Assembly (NCBI RefSeq): GCF_000241525.1
Contig: NZ_AHIL01000043.1
Coordinates: 248,001 to 312,000 of the forward strand
Reading direction: 5' to 3'
Length of the DNA stretch: 64,000 nucleotides
Origin: Comamonas testosteroni ATCC 11996
GTDB taxonomy: Bacteria > Pseudomonadota > Gammaproteobacteria > Burkholderiales > Burkholderiaceae_C
Positions 47,770 through 56,971 of this stretch are shown here, in pieces; position 1 is the stretch's first letter, and each line of letters opens with the position of its first letter. A program made the position numbers and the translations under genes. The notes under the pieces are model-generated. The model did no database searches. It was not told where the DNA came from and saw only the letters and a program-made list of their open reading frames with translations.

Positions 47770-48948
47770 ATGGTCTCGACTGCTGCTTTCGTCATCCCTC
47801 TTCTGGCTCTCTGGCTCTGGTGGCCTGTCTCCAGCCTCAACGGCACCTCCCGTCTGGCCCGCCTGCTGGCCGTGCTGATCACAGGCCTGCTGGGCATCGC
47901 GCCGGCCTTGCTGCTCAAGGCCGTGCAGACCAATGCCCTGCCCTACGCCGTGGTGGCGCGCCTGCAGGTTCCCGGTGGCTGGATTCTGGCCATGCTACTG
48001 ATGCTGGCGCTGTTCGTGCTGCTGCGCGATCTGCTGTGGCTGATCGCCCGGCTCATGGGACGCACCGGCCTGGCGCAGCTGCTGCACCTTCCCGCACTCA
48101 CCGCAGCCGCCGTGGTGGCCACCGGCTGCCTGAGCGCCATCGGCGTCTTCAACGCCCTGCAGCCACCCCGGGTGCACGAGCAGCAGATCGCGGTCAGAAA
48201 CCTGCCCGCTGCCCTGCAGGGCCTGCGCATTGCCGTGCTGGCCGATATCCACGCCAGCCCGGTCAATGATGCAAGCTATGTGCAGACCATCGTGCAGCGC
48301 ACCCTGGCCACCACGCCCGACCTGATCGTGCTGCCCGGCGATATGGTGGACGGCGATGTCGCCACCAGCCGTCCCCATGTGGCGCCGCTGGCCGCCTTGA
48401 GCGCACGCTACGGCGTCTGGGCGGCACCGGGCAACCACGAGTACTACAGCGGCTATAACGCCTGGATGGCCGAGTTCCGCCGCCTGGGCCTGAATCTGCT
48501 GGAAAACCGCATGCAGCTGCTGAACATCAAGGGCAGCAAGCTGGCCCTGTCCGGCATCGGCGACCCGGTGTTCGGCCGCACCTCGCCCAACAACGCCGAC
48601 CCCGAGGTCGCCGAAGGCGTCCCCCCCGATGTGGACGCGGTTGCCGCCCAGGCCCGCAAGGCCGGCGCACCGTTTCATATCCTGCTGGCACACCAGCCCA
48701 AGTTCGCGCGCGACAACGCGTACAAGGGCGTGAACCTGCAGATATCGGGCCATACCCACGGCGGGCTGATTCTGGGCATGGACCGCTGGCTGGTGGCTCC
48801 CGTCAACAACGGTTTTGTGCGCGGCGAATATGACGTCGGCAACATGAAGCTGCTGGTCAGCAGCGGAGCAGGCCTGTGGGCCGGTTTTGCCATACGCCTT
48901 GGCGTAGCGCCGCGAATCGAGCTGCTGACGCTGGTTGCGCAGCAGTGA
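47770..48948 (+). CDS. Membrane-anchored metallophosphoesterase (YkuE/YaeI-like)
   Basis: 392 residues from ATG 47770; the frame is open further upstream (47530) but the N-terminal hydrophobic helices start here. About four membrane segments (residues about 5-20, 30-50, 65-85, 105-125) precede a calcineurin-like domain with 'LADIHASP', 'LPGDMVDGD', 'APGNHEYY', 'LLAHQP' and 'SGHTHGG', the full set of metal-binding motifs. Relatives hydrolyse UDP-diacylglucosamine or phosphodiesters at the membrane. It diverges from hrpA. Confidence 0.92.
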   Translation: MVSTAAFVIPLLALWLWWPVSSLNGTSRLARLLAVLITGLLGIAPALLLKAVQTNALPYAVVARLQVPGGWILAMLLMLALFVLLRDLLWLIARLMGRTGLAQLLHLPALTAAAVVATGCLSAIGVFNALQPPRVHEQQIAVRNLPAALQGLRIAVLADIHASPVNDASYVQTIVQRTLATTPDLIVLPGDMVDGDVATSRPHVAPLAALSARYGVWAAPGNHEYYSGYNAWMAEFRRLGLNLLENRMQLLNIKGSKLALSGIGDPVFGRTSPNNADPEVAEGVPPDVDAVAAQARKAGAPFHILLAHQPKFARDNAYKGVNLQISGHTHGGLILGMDRWLVAPVNNGFVRGEYDVGNMKLLVSSGAGLWAGFAIRLGVAPRIELLTLVAQQ

Positions 48949-49418
48949 TTACCGGCTTTGCTGACTCCCGGGGTTCAGCAAGGCCCGTATTTCGTTGAAA
49001 TCTTTACAGCGCAAAACACTCTCAACCATTTGAAGCATTTGCAAAAATCAAACAGATTTCGAGATTCGAACTTTTCTCGGCAATCCAGGCCTTCATAAAG
49101 CAGCTGATTTACGGCCTTCTTTTCAAATCAGTCACTTGCACCAGAAATCCCTTGAAACTTAGCGCGCAGTCTCATTAACCCAAACCCCATTCATGGATTG
49201 CCATGCCTGACAAAAAGCTGTCAAAACCAAGCGTACTTACATTCCCGTAAAGCGATCCAACAGGCTGCGGCAAATGCGCCGCTAAGATACAAATCATTTT
49301 TCATGGGTCCGTACCGGTTCATGCCAATGCGCAGAAACCGGCCCATATTCCAGGCATTGCCAAGGCAGCAATGCCGCCGAGCGGCCATTCCAGCGGACTC
49401 TTTTCTCGATTGCAGACC
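48949..49418. other. Intergenic region with a stem-loop after the phosphoesterase gene
   Basis: 470 bases, AT-rich in the middle. TTGCTGA (48958-48964) pairs with TCAGCAA (48975-48981) a few bases after the phosphoesterase stop, a possible weak terminator without T-tract. No reading frame with family features was found. The promoter of the zinc-ribbon cluster must lie in the right half; TAAGAT near 49284 is a candidate -10 but no convincing -35 was seen. Confidence 0.4.
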
Positions 49419-50240
49419 ATGAATTGTTCCCAATGCGGCAACCCGCTCTCTCCCAATGCCAAGTTCTGCAAGAGCTGCGGCGCCAGACAAGAGCCGGACG
49501 CGGCAATCACTGCTGCTGAAAAAATCTGCAGCCAATGCCAGGCTGTCTGCAAACCCGAGGCCCGCTTCTGCACACGATGCGGCATGGTGTTCGAGCGCAC
49601 CGTCGAAAACCGTGCTGCAGCGGCAACTGCGCAGCCCATGCCTTCAGGTGCCTCGCAGACCATTGATGGCGCAAGCCTGGCTCCGCCCTTGATCGAGCCC
49701 ATGGATACACCCGCACCAAGGCCGCCACAGTCGGAGCCCGTCGCATTTGCGCCGCGCAACGACCGCACACCGGCCTTTCCCCAGGAGCCGGTGAGCGGCA
49801 GCAATGCCTGGATCAAATGGGTGGCGCTGGCACTGCTGATCGCTGCCATTGCGGGCGGAGTGATGATGGCAAGCAATATGAAGGGCCTGACCGGCGCGGG
49901 CAATAGTGCATCCGGTTCGTCCCAGGCCGGCAAGGATGGGATTTCGCCCGAAGACAAAGCCAAGGCCGACGCCCTGGTCGGCCCGCTGGGCGGCAGTACC
50001 GCAGCGCAAACGACACCTGCCGAAAATGCCACGATTGCCGGCGCCGTAGACAACGCGCCCGCCACCGCAGTCGCCCCTGTGGTGACGACCCCAGACACTG
50101 TCAGCGCCCCCCCCGCGCCAGCGGCCAGCCCGGAGCTGTCCCCAGCCCCGGCATCTGGCAAACCGCCCATGCCGGCCCCTGCAAGAACACCCGCAGTCAA
50201 GAAGAACACCGCGCCATCGCTGGATGACCTGCTGGATTGA
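49419..50240 (+). CDS. Zinc-ribbon membrane protein with Pro/Ala-rich tail
   Basis: 273 residues from ATG 49419. Two N-terminal zinc ribbons: C3, C6, C17, C20 ('CSQCGNPL...FCKSCG') and C37, C40, C51, C54 ('CSQC...FCTRCG'). A proline-rich linker (about 70-128) leads to one transmembrane helix (about 130-151, 'WIKWVALALLIAAIAGGVMMA'), then a low-complexity Ala/Pro/Thr-rich tail ending in 'APSLDDLLD'. The topology expected is ribbons inside, tail in the periplasm. No function recognised. First of three closely spaced genes; the third also ends in a zinc ribbon. Confidence 0.85.
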   Translation: MNCSQCGNPLSPNAKFCKSCGARQEPDAAITAAEKICSQCQAVCKPEARFCTRCGMVFERTVENRAAAATAQPMPSGASQTIDGASLAPPLIEPMDTPAPRPPQSEPVAFAPRNDRTPAFPQEPVSGSNAWIKWVALALLIAAIAGGVMMASNMKGLTGAGNSASGSSQAGKDGISPEDKAKADALVGPLGGSTAAQTTPAENATIAGAVDNAPATAVAPVVTTPDTVSAPPAPAASPELSPAPASGKPPMPAPARTPAVKKNTAPSLDDLLD

Positions 50241-50245
50241 AAGCC

Positions 50246-50908
50246 ATGAAAAAACTCAAACTCACTGTGCTGGCCTGCGCCGCAACCCTGCTTGGCGGCT
50301 GCGCCACCTTGCAAGATGCCTCCACATCGCTGAGCTGCATGCTCTCGCGCGTCACCAATTCCGCCGACCCCAGCTGCGGCCCCGGCGGCAGCGCGCCCGC
50401 AACCGCTGTGTCGGGCGGGCAGAACGAGCGCTTTGCGCGTCTGCAGGCCGCTCTGGATCAGGAAACCCAGCAGGCGCAAAGCATGCAGGCCCAGGCCGTG
50501 CAAGCCATGCACAAGCTGCCGCCCAAACAGCGTGCCGTGGCCGGTCCGGTGCAGACCAGAACCGTCAGCATCGCCGATGCCCAGTCGGGACAGGCACACC
50601 AGATGCGCAGCTTCTCCGCCCTGACCGTGGAGATGCCGCTGGCCGCCAAGGGCCGCAAGGAATACACCCAGGCCATGAATGTGCTCAAGGAACTGGCCAA
50701 TGAACTGGCCGACAACCGGGGCTCGTCGAGCATCGTGGTCGATCAGTCTGACGAGGACGTCAAGGCCGGGCGTGTGAATACCGCCACAGGCACCACCCAG
50801 TCCAAGGGCGGCAAGCCCGTGACTGTCATCAAGAAGATCGATACTGGTCTGCCCGCCGGCGTGGAGCGCTACACCATCGAAGCTGGCGAGATCCGCGGCA
50901 AGCTTTGA
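50246..50908 (+). CDS. Lipoprotein of unknown function in the zinc-ribbon cluster
   Basis: 220 residues from ATG 50246 (an in-frame TTG at 50237 overlaps the preceding stop). The signal 'MKKLKLTVLACAATLLGGC' ends in a lipobox with lipidated Cys19. The mature part has a Gln/Ala-rich helix (about 60-95), then 'SFSALTVEMPLAAKGRKEYTQAMNVLKELANELAD', and a C-terminal part with 'SKGGKPVTVIKKIDTGLPAGVERYTIEAGEIRG'. I do not recognise a family. The spacing of 5 bases after the first gene and 65 bases to the next suggests a single operon. Confidence 0.8.
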   Translation: MKKLKLTVLACAATLLGGCATLQDASTSLSCMLSRVTNSADPSCGPGGSAPATAVSGGQNERFARLQAALDQETQQAQSMQAQAVQAMHKLPPKQRAVAGPVQTRTVSIADAQSGQAHQMRSFSALTVEMPLAAKGRKEYTQAMNVLKELANELADNRGSSSIVVDQSDEDVKAGRVNTATGTTQSKGGKPVTVIKKIDTGLPAGVERYTIEAGEIRGKL

Positions 50909-50973
50909 CACCCGGCAAGCCAGCGGCTCATCGCGCCACACCAGCCAGCCTCAACCATCAGACAGGACAAAAA

Positions 50974-52716
50974 ATGAGAGAGCAACCCCTGGGAGAAATA
51001 CGTTTTGCCACCCTTGCCAGAGCCGCCGAAGGACCGACTCAGTGGCGACCGCTGCTGCTGTGCTTTCTGACGCTGCTGCTGACCGGCGCACTGATAGCAG
51101 GCGCGGCCTGGATGCTGGTCAAGGCCGGCTTCTTCATGTACCTGATCTTCATGCTGGCGGCCGTCGTCGCGCTGCTGGCCGGCTCTTCAGGCGTGGGCAT
51201 CATGCTCATGGACAAGGCCAGGAACGAGCCCGTACGCTCCTTCTCGGCGGCTGCATCGGCCGGTCTGCTTTGCCTTCCCAAGTTCCTGCTGGTCGGTCTG
51301 GCGATATTTGTTGCCACGCTGGCCTACTACCTGCTGGCTGCCGTCATTTACTTCATCTGCAAGATTCCCGTGCTCGGCGGCATTCTGGCCTTTGTGGCCC
51401 ACCCGATTCTGGTGCTGGTCGCCGCAGCCTTGCTGATCGCAATGATCTGGGTCGTCGGCCCGCTGATGGGTCCCGCGCTGTGGAGCGGCCTGTCCGTCAA
51501 GGCTGCGCTGGCCAACGTGCTGAGCATCGCTCGCAAGCGTCTGGTCGAAGTGGTGCTGATGGAAGTCGTGCTCTATGTCATTTTGGGCCTGGTCTGCTTC
51601 ATGCTGTTTGCCGGACTGGTGCCTGCCACCGTCTCCCTGACCGGGATGGCCATGAGCATTACCGGAGATGCCGGCGCCATGGCCGGCATGTTCATGGGCG
51701 GCGGCTACGGCCGTGGCTACGGTGGTGGCTTCAATCCCATGGGCATGATGGGTGGCGGCAGCACCGGCCTCATCGCCGGCCTGGGCGTTCTGTACTGTGT
51801 GGTGGGCGCACTGCTGGCCCAAGTCGCCATCATGGGCATGAATCTGATCTATCTGCAGGCTCGTGAAAGCGTGGACCCTGCCGAGGCCGAGGGTGCACTG
51901 GACAGCCTGATTGGCGATGTACGCAAAAAAGCCGAGGAAGCCAAGGCCCAGACCATGGCTGCCGCAGAACGCACCATGGCTGCGGCCGAGCGCGCCAAGC
52001 AGGCTGCCAGCGAGCGCCTGCAGGAAGCCACAGCCAAGCCCGCCGCCACCGACACCCCGCCCGGCAACGACAGCAATGCCAGCGCTGGCGCGGTAACGAC
52101 TGGCGCAGCAACGGCTGGCGCAGCAGCGGCTGGCGCAGCAGCGGCTGGCGCAGCAGCGGCTGGCGCAGCAGCGGCTGCCGCAGGTCTGACTGCCGCTACA
52201 GCGGCATCCACCGAACAGGCATTTGCAGAGCAGCAGGCGCGCGAGCGTGCTGCCGCCGATGCGGCGGAAAAAGCACGTCAAAGCGCTGAAGATGCTGCCG
52301 CCCGCCAGCGTAGCGAAGCCGAAGCGTCACGCCTGCGTGCCGAGGCCGAAGCAGCCCGTCTGAAGGCTGAAGCCGAGGCCGCCGAGCAAGCTGCACGCGA
52401 ACGTGCGGCTGCCGAAGCTCAGGAACTGGCCGCACGCCAGCGGGCCGAAGCCCAGGCCGCAGAGCGCGCAGCACAGCAAAAGGCCGCTGAGGAGCGCGCC
52501 GCAGCCCAGGCTGCCGAAGAAGCACGTCAGCAAGCCGAAGCCGAGCGACTGGCCAGGCAGCAGGCTGCCGAGCGTGAAGCGGCCCGCGCCCGCGCCGAAG
52601 CAGAGGCAGTCGAGAAAGCCCGCCTGGCTCAGGCTGCGCCGAGCTGCCCCGCCTGCAGCGCCCCTGTAGCCGCCAATGACCTGTTCTGTGGCGAATGCGG
52701 CAACAAGCTCAAGTAG
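50974..52716 (+). CDS. Polytopic membrane protein with Ala-rich coiled coil and C-terminal zinc ribbon
   Basis: 580 residues from ATG 50974 (AGGA nearby). About six hydrophobic helices fill residues 25-300, interrupted by a Gly-rich loop 'GGGYGRGYGGGFNPMGMMGGG' (about 240-260). A charged Ala/Glu/Arg coiled coil follows with a pentapeptide-repeat patch (AGAAA, about 372-401), and the last residues form a zinc ribbon, C558, C561, C572, C575 ('CPAC...FCGECGNKLK'). Function unknown. Shared zinc ribbons with the first gene suggest the products work together, for example as a membrane assembly scaffold; this is inference. Confidence 0.8.
   Translation: MREQPLGEIRFATLARAAEGPTQWRPLLLCFLTLLLTGALIAGAAWMLVKAGFFMYLIFMLAAVVALLAGSSGVGIMLMDKARNEPVRSFSAAASAGLLCLPKFLLVGLAIFVATLAYYLLAAVIYFICKIPVLGGILAFVAHPILVLVAAALLIAMIWVVGPLMGPALWSGLSVKAALANVLSIARKRLVEVVLMEVVLYVILGLVCFMLFAGLVPATVSLTGMAMSITGDAGAMAGMFMGGGYGRGYGGGFNPMGMMGGGSTGLIAGLGVLYCVVGALLAQVAIMGMNLIYLQARESVDPAEAEGALDSLIGDVRKKAEEAKAQTMAAAERTMAAAERAKQAASERLQEATAKPAATDTPPGNDSNASAGAVTTGAATAGAAAAGAAAAGAAAAGAAAAAAGLTAATAASTEQAFAEQQARERAAADAAEKARQSAEDAAARQRSEAEASRLRAEAEAARLKAEAEAAEQAARERAAAEAQELAARQRAEAQAAERAAQQKAAEERAAAQAAEEARQQAEAERLARQQAAEREAARARAEAEAVEKARLAQAAPSCPACSAPVAANDLFCGECGNKLK
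52087..52176 (+). repeat. 15-bp tandem repeat, six units, in the coiled-coil gene
   Basis: GGCGCAGCAGCGGCT occurs four times in a row without change (52117-52176), preceded by two diverged units (52087-52116). Each unit encodes GAAAA-type text, giving AGAAA repeats. Such identical units can change number by slippage, altering the linker length without frameshift. Confidence 0.9.
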
Positions 52717-52732
52717 AAGCTTGCATAAAAAA

Positions 52733-52766
52733 GGCCTGCAGCGCTTGCGAACAAGCGCTCCAGGCC
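52733..52766 (+). terminator. Stem-loop after the zinc-ribbon operon
   Basis: GGCCTG-C-AGCGCTTG (52733-52747), loop CGAA, CAAGCGCT-C-CAGGCC (52752-52766): fourteen pairs with one C-C mismatch. It begins 17 bases after the stop. It works with the second hairpin just downstream. Confidence 0.75.
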
Positions 52767-52772
52767 AAAAGC

Positions 52773-52801
52773 AAAAAAGGGGGCTTCAGGCCCCTTTTTT
52801 T
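52773..52801. terminator. Bidirectional terminator between convergent operons
   Basis: AAAAAAGGGGGCTTCAGGCCCC followed by a run of seven T; the A-run on the left gives the reverse strand its own T-tract. It serves the zinc-ribbon operon on the plus strand and the esterase gene ending at 52815 on the minus strand. Confidence 0.85.
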
Positions 52802-52814
52802 GTGCTCCCCGGAC

Positions 52815-54680
52815 TCAGAGCCCACAAGCCTGTTCGACCTGCTCCTTGAGCCCCTTGGTCGATGGCTCTCGCCCCATCAGCGCCAGCAGCCCGCAGGCCA
52901 GCGAACCCTGCCAGTGCACATAGTCATGACCGGTGCTGTGCACACGCTGCACGACCTTGTTGCCCTTGGCACGCAGCACATCACCCAGCTCCTGGCTGGT
53001 TTCGCGTATGCCTGCCTGACCACCGCGAGCCCCTTCGTATAGGCCGGCATCAAAGTAAAAGCGAATAGGCAGTTGCGGTGCTTGCTCATACTGGCGAGCC
53101 AGCCAATTGGGCGGCTCGCCCTTGGGTGCCCACCAGTAGGAGCCCGAAAGACTGAGCACATTGCCAAACCACTGCGGATAGCGCAGCGCCACATAGCTTG
53201 AAGCCAGGCCGCCATAGCTCGATCCTGCAATCACAGTGCGCTCAGGCCCGGCCGCTATACCCTGTGCCTTGAGCCAGGGCATGAGCTGCTTGCCCATGAA
53301 GTCGGCAAACACCGGGTTGGGCGGCAGCTCGCGGCTGCGCGCGTCGCCTTGGCCATTGGCCACCAGCACGACGGCCGTTGCAGGCAGCAGGCCATCGGCC
53401 ATCAGGTTGTCGATGATGGCGGGCGTGGGAACCTGGCGCAGATAGGCCTGGGCGTCGAACAGCACCAGCAGGGAACGCCCAGCCGCATCGGCCTGCTGCC
53501 AGCCCTGCGGCTTGTAGATCCAGATATCGCGCCCATTGCCCAGCGCCTGGCTGCCCAGCCAGTGACGCTGCAACTGGCCAGTTGCCACGCTGGCACGGGA
53601 CTGGCTCCAGGGCTGGGGCGGCGCCTTGGCCAGTGTCAGCACGGAGCGCCCGTCGTAGCGATCCTGCACCGCCTGCAGATCCGCAGACCGCCCCCAGCTC
53701 TGGCGATTGAGGGGGTCGCGCTGCAAGGTGGACAGAATGGATCGGCGCTGAATCATGGCATCGGCCGAAACCTGAGGCACATCGGGCGCAAAGCCATAGC
53801 TGAGCCGTGCATCCCTGGGCATGACGAAACTGGCCCACCAGACATCGCTGCTTCCGAGGCGCTGCAGCGGCTCATGATTGCCCGATGGACTGCCGAACAG
53901 TCTCACGGACTGCCCGGCGCCGCGCCAGACAAAGCTCACCAGCTGATGCTCGGCATCCCAGGGCTCGATCAGCGGCGTGCCCTGGCGTTCCATTTCCTGC
54001 CAGAAGCTGCGGCTGTCGCCGCCCTGCGCCAGCCGCTCCTGCAAGGCCTTGAGCCTGGGGCTGCGCAGCGGCTCGGGTTCGATCTCTGCCGCAGGCCCAT
54101 GGCCAGCCGCCAACGGCGCCAGCACCTGGGTGATCGTCAGCTCGTAGGCGCCAGGACTGGGCGCGGCATGGGTCGGTGCATCGCTGTGCCCGCCCTGCGC
54201 CACCGACATGCCGCTTGCTGTCGATGCATAAGGCTGGGCATTCTCTGCACGCAGCACCAGACGCTCCTTCGCCTTGCCCCGGCTTTGCCAGGTGAATGCG
54301 TGATCGACGCCTGCGCCCTGACTCAGCCGCCGCAGATGGCGTCCGTCAGGCGTCTGCACATCCAGCACCACGCCCAGCGCCTGCAGATTGCCGCGCACCA
54401 CGGCTCCGGCCGGAGCCTCCAGCTGCAGGTTCAGCGTCTGCCCCGGCGCCAGCCTGCCGGAGAGCGGCTCCCGCACCGAAAGCAACGAGGCCGCCTTGCC
54501 CTCGCTCTGAAGAGTGCTGGCCGGCAAGGGCCGGGCCGCACCGGCCGAGCCGCCGATGCCGACGCTGGCCGCAGCCAGCAGACCTGGAACAAGCAGGGAG
54601 CGCAGCCCTTTGCCCGGTGGCCTGTGGCCCCTCACCGGCAATGGCAATGGCAATGGCAACCCTTGATGATTTTCATGCAT
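52815..54680 (-). CDS. Fes-like ferric siderophore esterase with exported N-terminus
   Basis: 621 residues. The C-terminal alpha/beta-hydrolase carries 'GSSYGGLASSYVALRYP' (nucleophile Ser in GxSxG), 'FDAQAYLR' and the catalytic His in 'STGHDYVHWQ', as in Fes/IroD enterochelin esterases; an N-terminal beta-sandwich (about 225-330) holds the family's 'VSFVWRGAGQ...FASFVMP'-type text. Unlike cytoplasmic Fes it begins with a hydrophobic signal-like stretch (about 27-48), so periplasmic action is likely. GGAGG lies 6 bases before the ATG. It is 16 bases downstream of the TonB-dependent receptor gene, so both probably form a Fur-controlled operon. Confidence 0.88.
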   Translation of the reverse strand: MHENHQGLPLPLPLPVRGHRPPGKGLRSLLVPGLLAAASVGIGGSAGAARPLPASTLQSEGKAASLLSVREPLSGRLAPGQTLNLQLEAPAGAVVRGNLQALGVVLDVQTPDGRHLRRLSQGAGVDHAFTWQSRGKAKERLVLRAENAQPYASTASGMSVAQGGHSDAPTHAAPSPGAYELTITQVLAPLAAGHGPAAEIEPEPLRSPRLKALQERLAQGGDSRSFWQEMERQGTPLIEPWDAEHQLVSFVWRGAGQSVRLFGSPSGNHEPLQRLGSSDVWWASFVMPRDARLSYGFAPDVPQVSADAMIQRRSILSTLQRDPLNRQSWGRSADLQAVQDRYDGRSVLTLAKAPPQPWSQSRASVATGQLQRHWLGSQALGNGRDIWIYKPQGWQQADAAGRSLLVLFDAQAYLRQVPTPAIIDNLMADGLLPATAVVLVANGQGDARSRELPPNPVFADFMGKQLMPWLKAQGIAAGPERTVIAGSSYGGLASSYVALRYPQWFGNVLSLSGSYWWAPKGEPPNWLARQYEQAPQLPIRFYFDAGLYEGARGGQAGIRETSQELGDVLRAKGNKVVQRVHSTGHDYVHWQGSLACGLLALMGREPSTKGLKEQVEQACGL

Positions 54681-54696
54681 TGATGCCTCCTCTGCC

Positions 54697-56910
54697 TCAG
54701 AAGTCCACCGCAGCGCTGATGCGCACGGTGCGCGGTGCGCCCACGGTCAGGAAATTGTCAGCAAAGGCTCCAGCCCAGTAGTTGCGACCAAAGACGTTGT
54801 CCACCGTACCGCGCAAGACCACTTTCTTGTCGGCAACGCGCGTGGTGTAGCGGGCGCCGACATCAAAGCGCGTCCAGCTCGGTGCACGCAAGGTGTTGGC
54901 CGAGTTGACCCACTGCTTGCCCGTGTGCACCATGCGTGCGTTCAGCGCCAGACCGGCCACACCCGGAACATCCCAGTCTGCCGCCAGATTGGCCGCCCAG
55001 CGCGCCGCGCCGAAAGCATCATGGCCGTCGTTGTTGGCGCCCTGGGTGCTGGTCAGCTTGGGCTGCAGGTACGTGATGCCGCCCAATACGCGCAAACTGG
55101 AGCTCACGGCACCAAAGGTATTCCACTCCACACCGCGATTGCGCTGCTCGCCATTGAGCTTGAGGGTATTGGCCGCCGTATCGATGGTGGTCGAAGGCTT
55201 CTCGATCTGGAACAGCGAAAGCGTATTCGTCCAGCCTGCGCGGCGCCACTTCACGCCCGCCTCCATCTGCTTGGATTTGTAGGGCGCGAATGTCTCGCCT
55301 GCATTGGCATAGGTGGAGCCGACCTCAAGGCCGGGGCTCAGCCCCTCGATGTAGTTGGCATAGAAGGACAGATCCTCGCCCCAGGGCTTGGCCACCAGGC
55401 CCAGCATGGGAGTGACAGCGCTCTCGTCGTAGCCCTTCATCTTCTGATTCACGCGCTGGTGGCGTGCGCCCAGCGTCAGCTGCAGCCTGTCCTGCAGCAG
55501 GCTCAGGGTATCGGCCACGGCGAAACTGCGGATCACATTGTCGTTTTCCTGGCGCACGGCATTGCGCGGGCCTGCCAGAACCGGCAGCACCGGGTCGTAG
55601 ATATTGGTGGTGTAGCTGCTGCTGACCACGATGGGCAGCGCGCGCCCGCTTTGCTGCTGCAGCTCGTTGAACGAGAACACCAGCTGATGGCCCACATCGC
55701 CGGTCTTGAAGCGCCCGCGCAAACCCGCGTCCAGCGCCGTGCTGTTGGTATAGCCCTGCAGGTTATAGGTCTGACCCACGGCAGAGCCGTCGCCCACGGC
55801 ATTGAGCACCACACGTGTGCCCGTGGGCTGGCCTGCATAGTCATGCCAGGCCTTGCCCAGGCTGCCGTAGAGCTGCCAGCTGTCGCTCAGCTCGAAACTG
55901 CCGCGCAGCGCCACCGACTTGTTCTCCACTTCGGTGTTGACGCCGCGGAACAGATTGTTGCTGGCATCCGGCGCCGCAATCAGATTCTTCATCTTGCCAA
56001 AGCTCACCATCACCGGGCTGCCGTTGTCCAGATTCACTTTGTAGTGATAGGCATCCAGTCCCAGCGTAAAGCGATCGCCCTGATAGTCGAGCGCCACGGC
56101 GCCCAGGCGGCGGCGGCGCTTCTGCTCGTCGACCTCGGTTTCCCCGCTGGACAGCACGCCGTTAAAGCGTATGCCCAGGCGGCGCTCGGGGCCAAAGCGC
56201 CGCGATACATCCGCATGCTCCTGCAGCTGCGAGCCCGAGGTGAAGGTGGTGGTCAGCCGCGTCAGATCCTCGGCCAGCGGCTTCTTGCTGACCACATTCA
56301 CCACACCGCCCACCGCTCCATTGGGAGCCATGCCGCCAAGCAGCGCGCCCGGGCCCTTGAGCAGTTCCACGCGCTCGATCATCTCGGTCGGCACATGGCT
56401 GTCGGGCGCCAGGCCATACAGGCCGTTGAACGCCACTTCGCTGGCGTTGACGTCGAAGCCCCGAATCACATAGTTCTCGTTGACATGGCCGGTATTGGTG
56501 GTAAAGCGCACCGAAGAGTCGTTTTCCAGCACAGCAGCTACCGTGGCCGCATTCTGGTCGCGGATCAGTTCTTCGGAGTAGGCAGTGATGTTGAAAGCAG
56601 CATCCATCACATCCACATTGCCCAGCAGCCCCAGCGCTGCCCCTTTGGCGACCTGGGCGCCAGGGGCAAGCGCGGGCAGAGCGCTGCCGTCCTGCTTGCC
56701 GGAAACCATGACTTCGCCCAGGCGTTTTTCCTGCGCATCCGGCGTCTGGGACTGCGCCTGGGCTCCGGCACTCAAAACCACCAACACCGCCAGCCCCACG
56801 GCTGAGCGGGGGCTGCGGCAGGCCGCAGAAGAAAGCCAATGCGCGAATGGCGCGAACTGTGTGGATGCCGGCTGCACCTTGCCTGCGCCGCCACGAACCG
56901 GGGTTGCCAT
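54697..56910 (-). CDS. TonB-dependent siderophore receptor
   Basis: Outer-membrane gated channel of 737 residues for a ferric siderophore, probably a catecholate. Signal peptide to about residue 52 ('VLVVLSAGAQAQ'); TonB-box region near 'GEVMVSG'; plug with 'ITAYSEELIRDQNAATVAAVLENDSSVRF' and 'RGFDVN...VELLKGPGALLGGMAPNGAVGGVVNVVSKKP'; then a 22-strand barrel ending 'PRTVRISAAVDF' with terminal Phe. It has a GAGG ribosome site. A Fur-like box lies 62 bases upstream, and the esterase downstream would release iron after uptake. Confidence 0.94.
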   Translation of the reverse strand: MATPVRGGAGKVQPASTQFAPFAHWLSSAACRSPRSAVGLAVLVVLSAGAQAQSQTPDAQEKRLGEVMVSGKQDGSALPALAPGAQVAKGAALGLLGNVDVMDAAFNITAYSEELIRDQNAATVAAVLENDSSVRFTTNTGHVNENYVIRGFDVNASEVAFNGLYGLAPDSHVPTEMIERVELLKGPGALLGGMAPNGAVGGVVNVVSKKPLAEDLTRLTTTFTSGSQLQEHADVSRRFGPERRLGIRFNGVLSSGETEVDEQKRRRRLGAVALDYQGDRFTLGLDAYHYKVNLDNGSPVMVSFGKMKNLIAAPDASNNLFRGVNTEVENKSVALRGSFELSDSWQLYGSLGKAWHDYAGQPTGTRVVLNAVGDGSAVGQTYNLQGYTNSTALDAGLRGRFKTGDVGHQLVFSFNELQQQSGRALPIVVSSSYTTNIYDPVLPVLAGPRNAVRQENDNVIRSFAVADTLSLLQDRLQLTLGARHQRVNQKMKGYDESAVTPMLGLVAKPWGEDLSFYANYIEGLSPGLEVGSTYANAGETFAPYKSKQMEAGVKWRRAGWTNTLSLFQIEKPSTTIDTAANTLKLNGEQRNRGVEWNTFGAVSSSLRVLGGITYLQPKLTSTQGANNDGHDAFGAARWAANLAADWDVPGVAGLALNARMVHTGKQWVNSANTLRAPSWTRFDVGARYTTRVADKKVVLRGTVDNVFGRNYWAGAFADNFLTVGAPRTVRISAAVDF

Positions 56911-56971
56911 GTAGACCTCGTTTTTGATTGATCTCCTATGGCTAAAACGAAGTGCGTGGCTAAGGCTTATT

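Noticed and set aside
52087..52176. CRISPR-like repeats
   Set aside because: Direct tandem units without spacers inside a coding sequence; not a CRISPR array.
54925..56805. 626-codon plus-strand frame
   Set aside because: Shadow of the TonB-dependent receptor.
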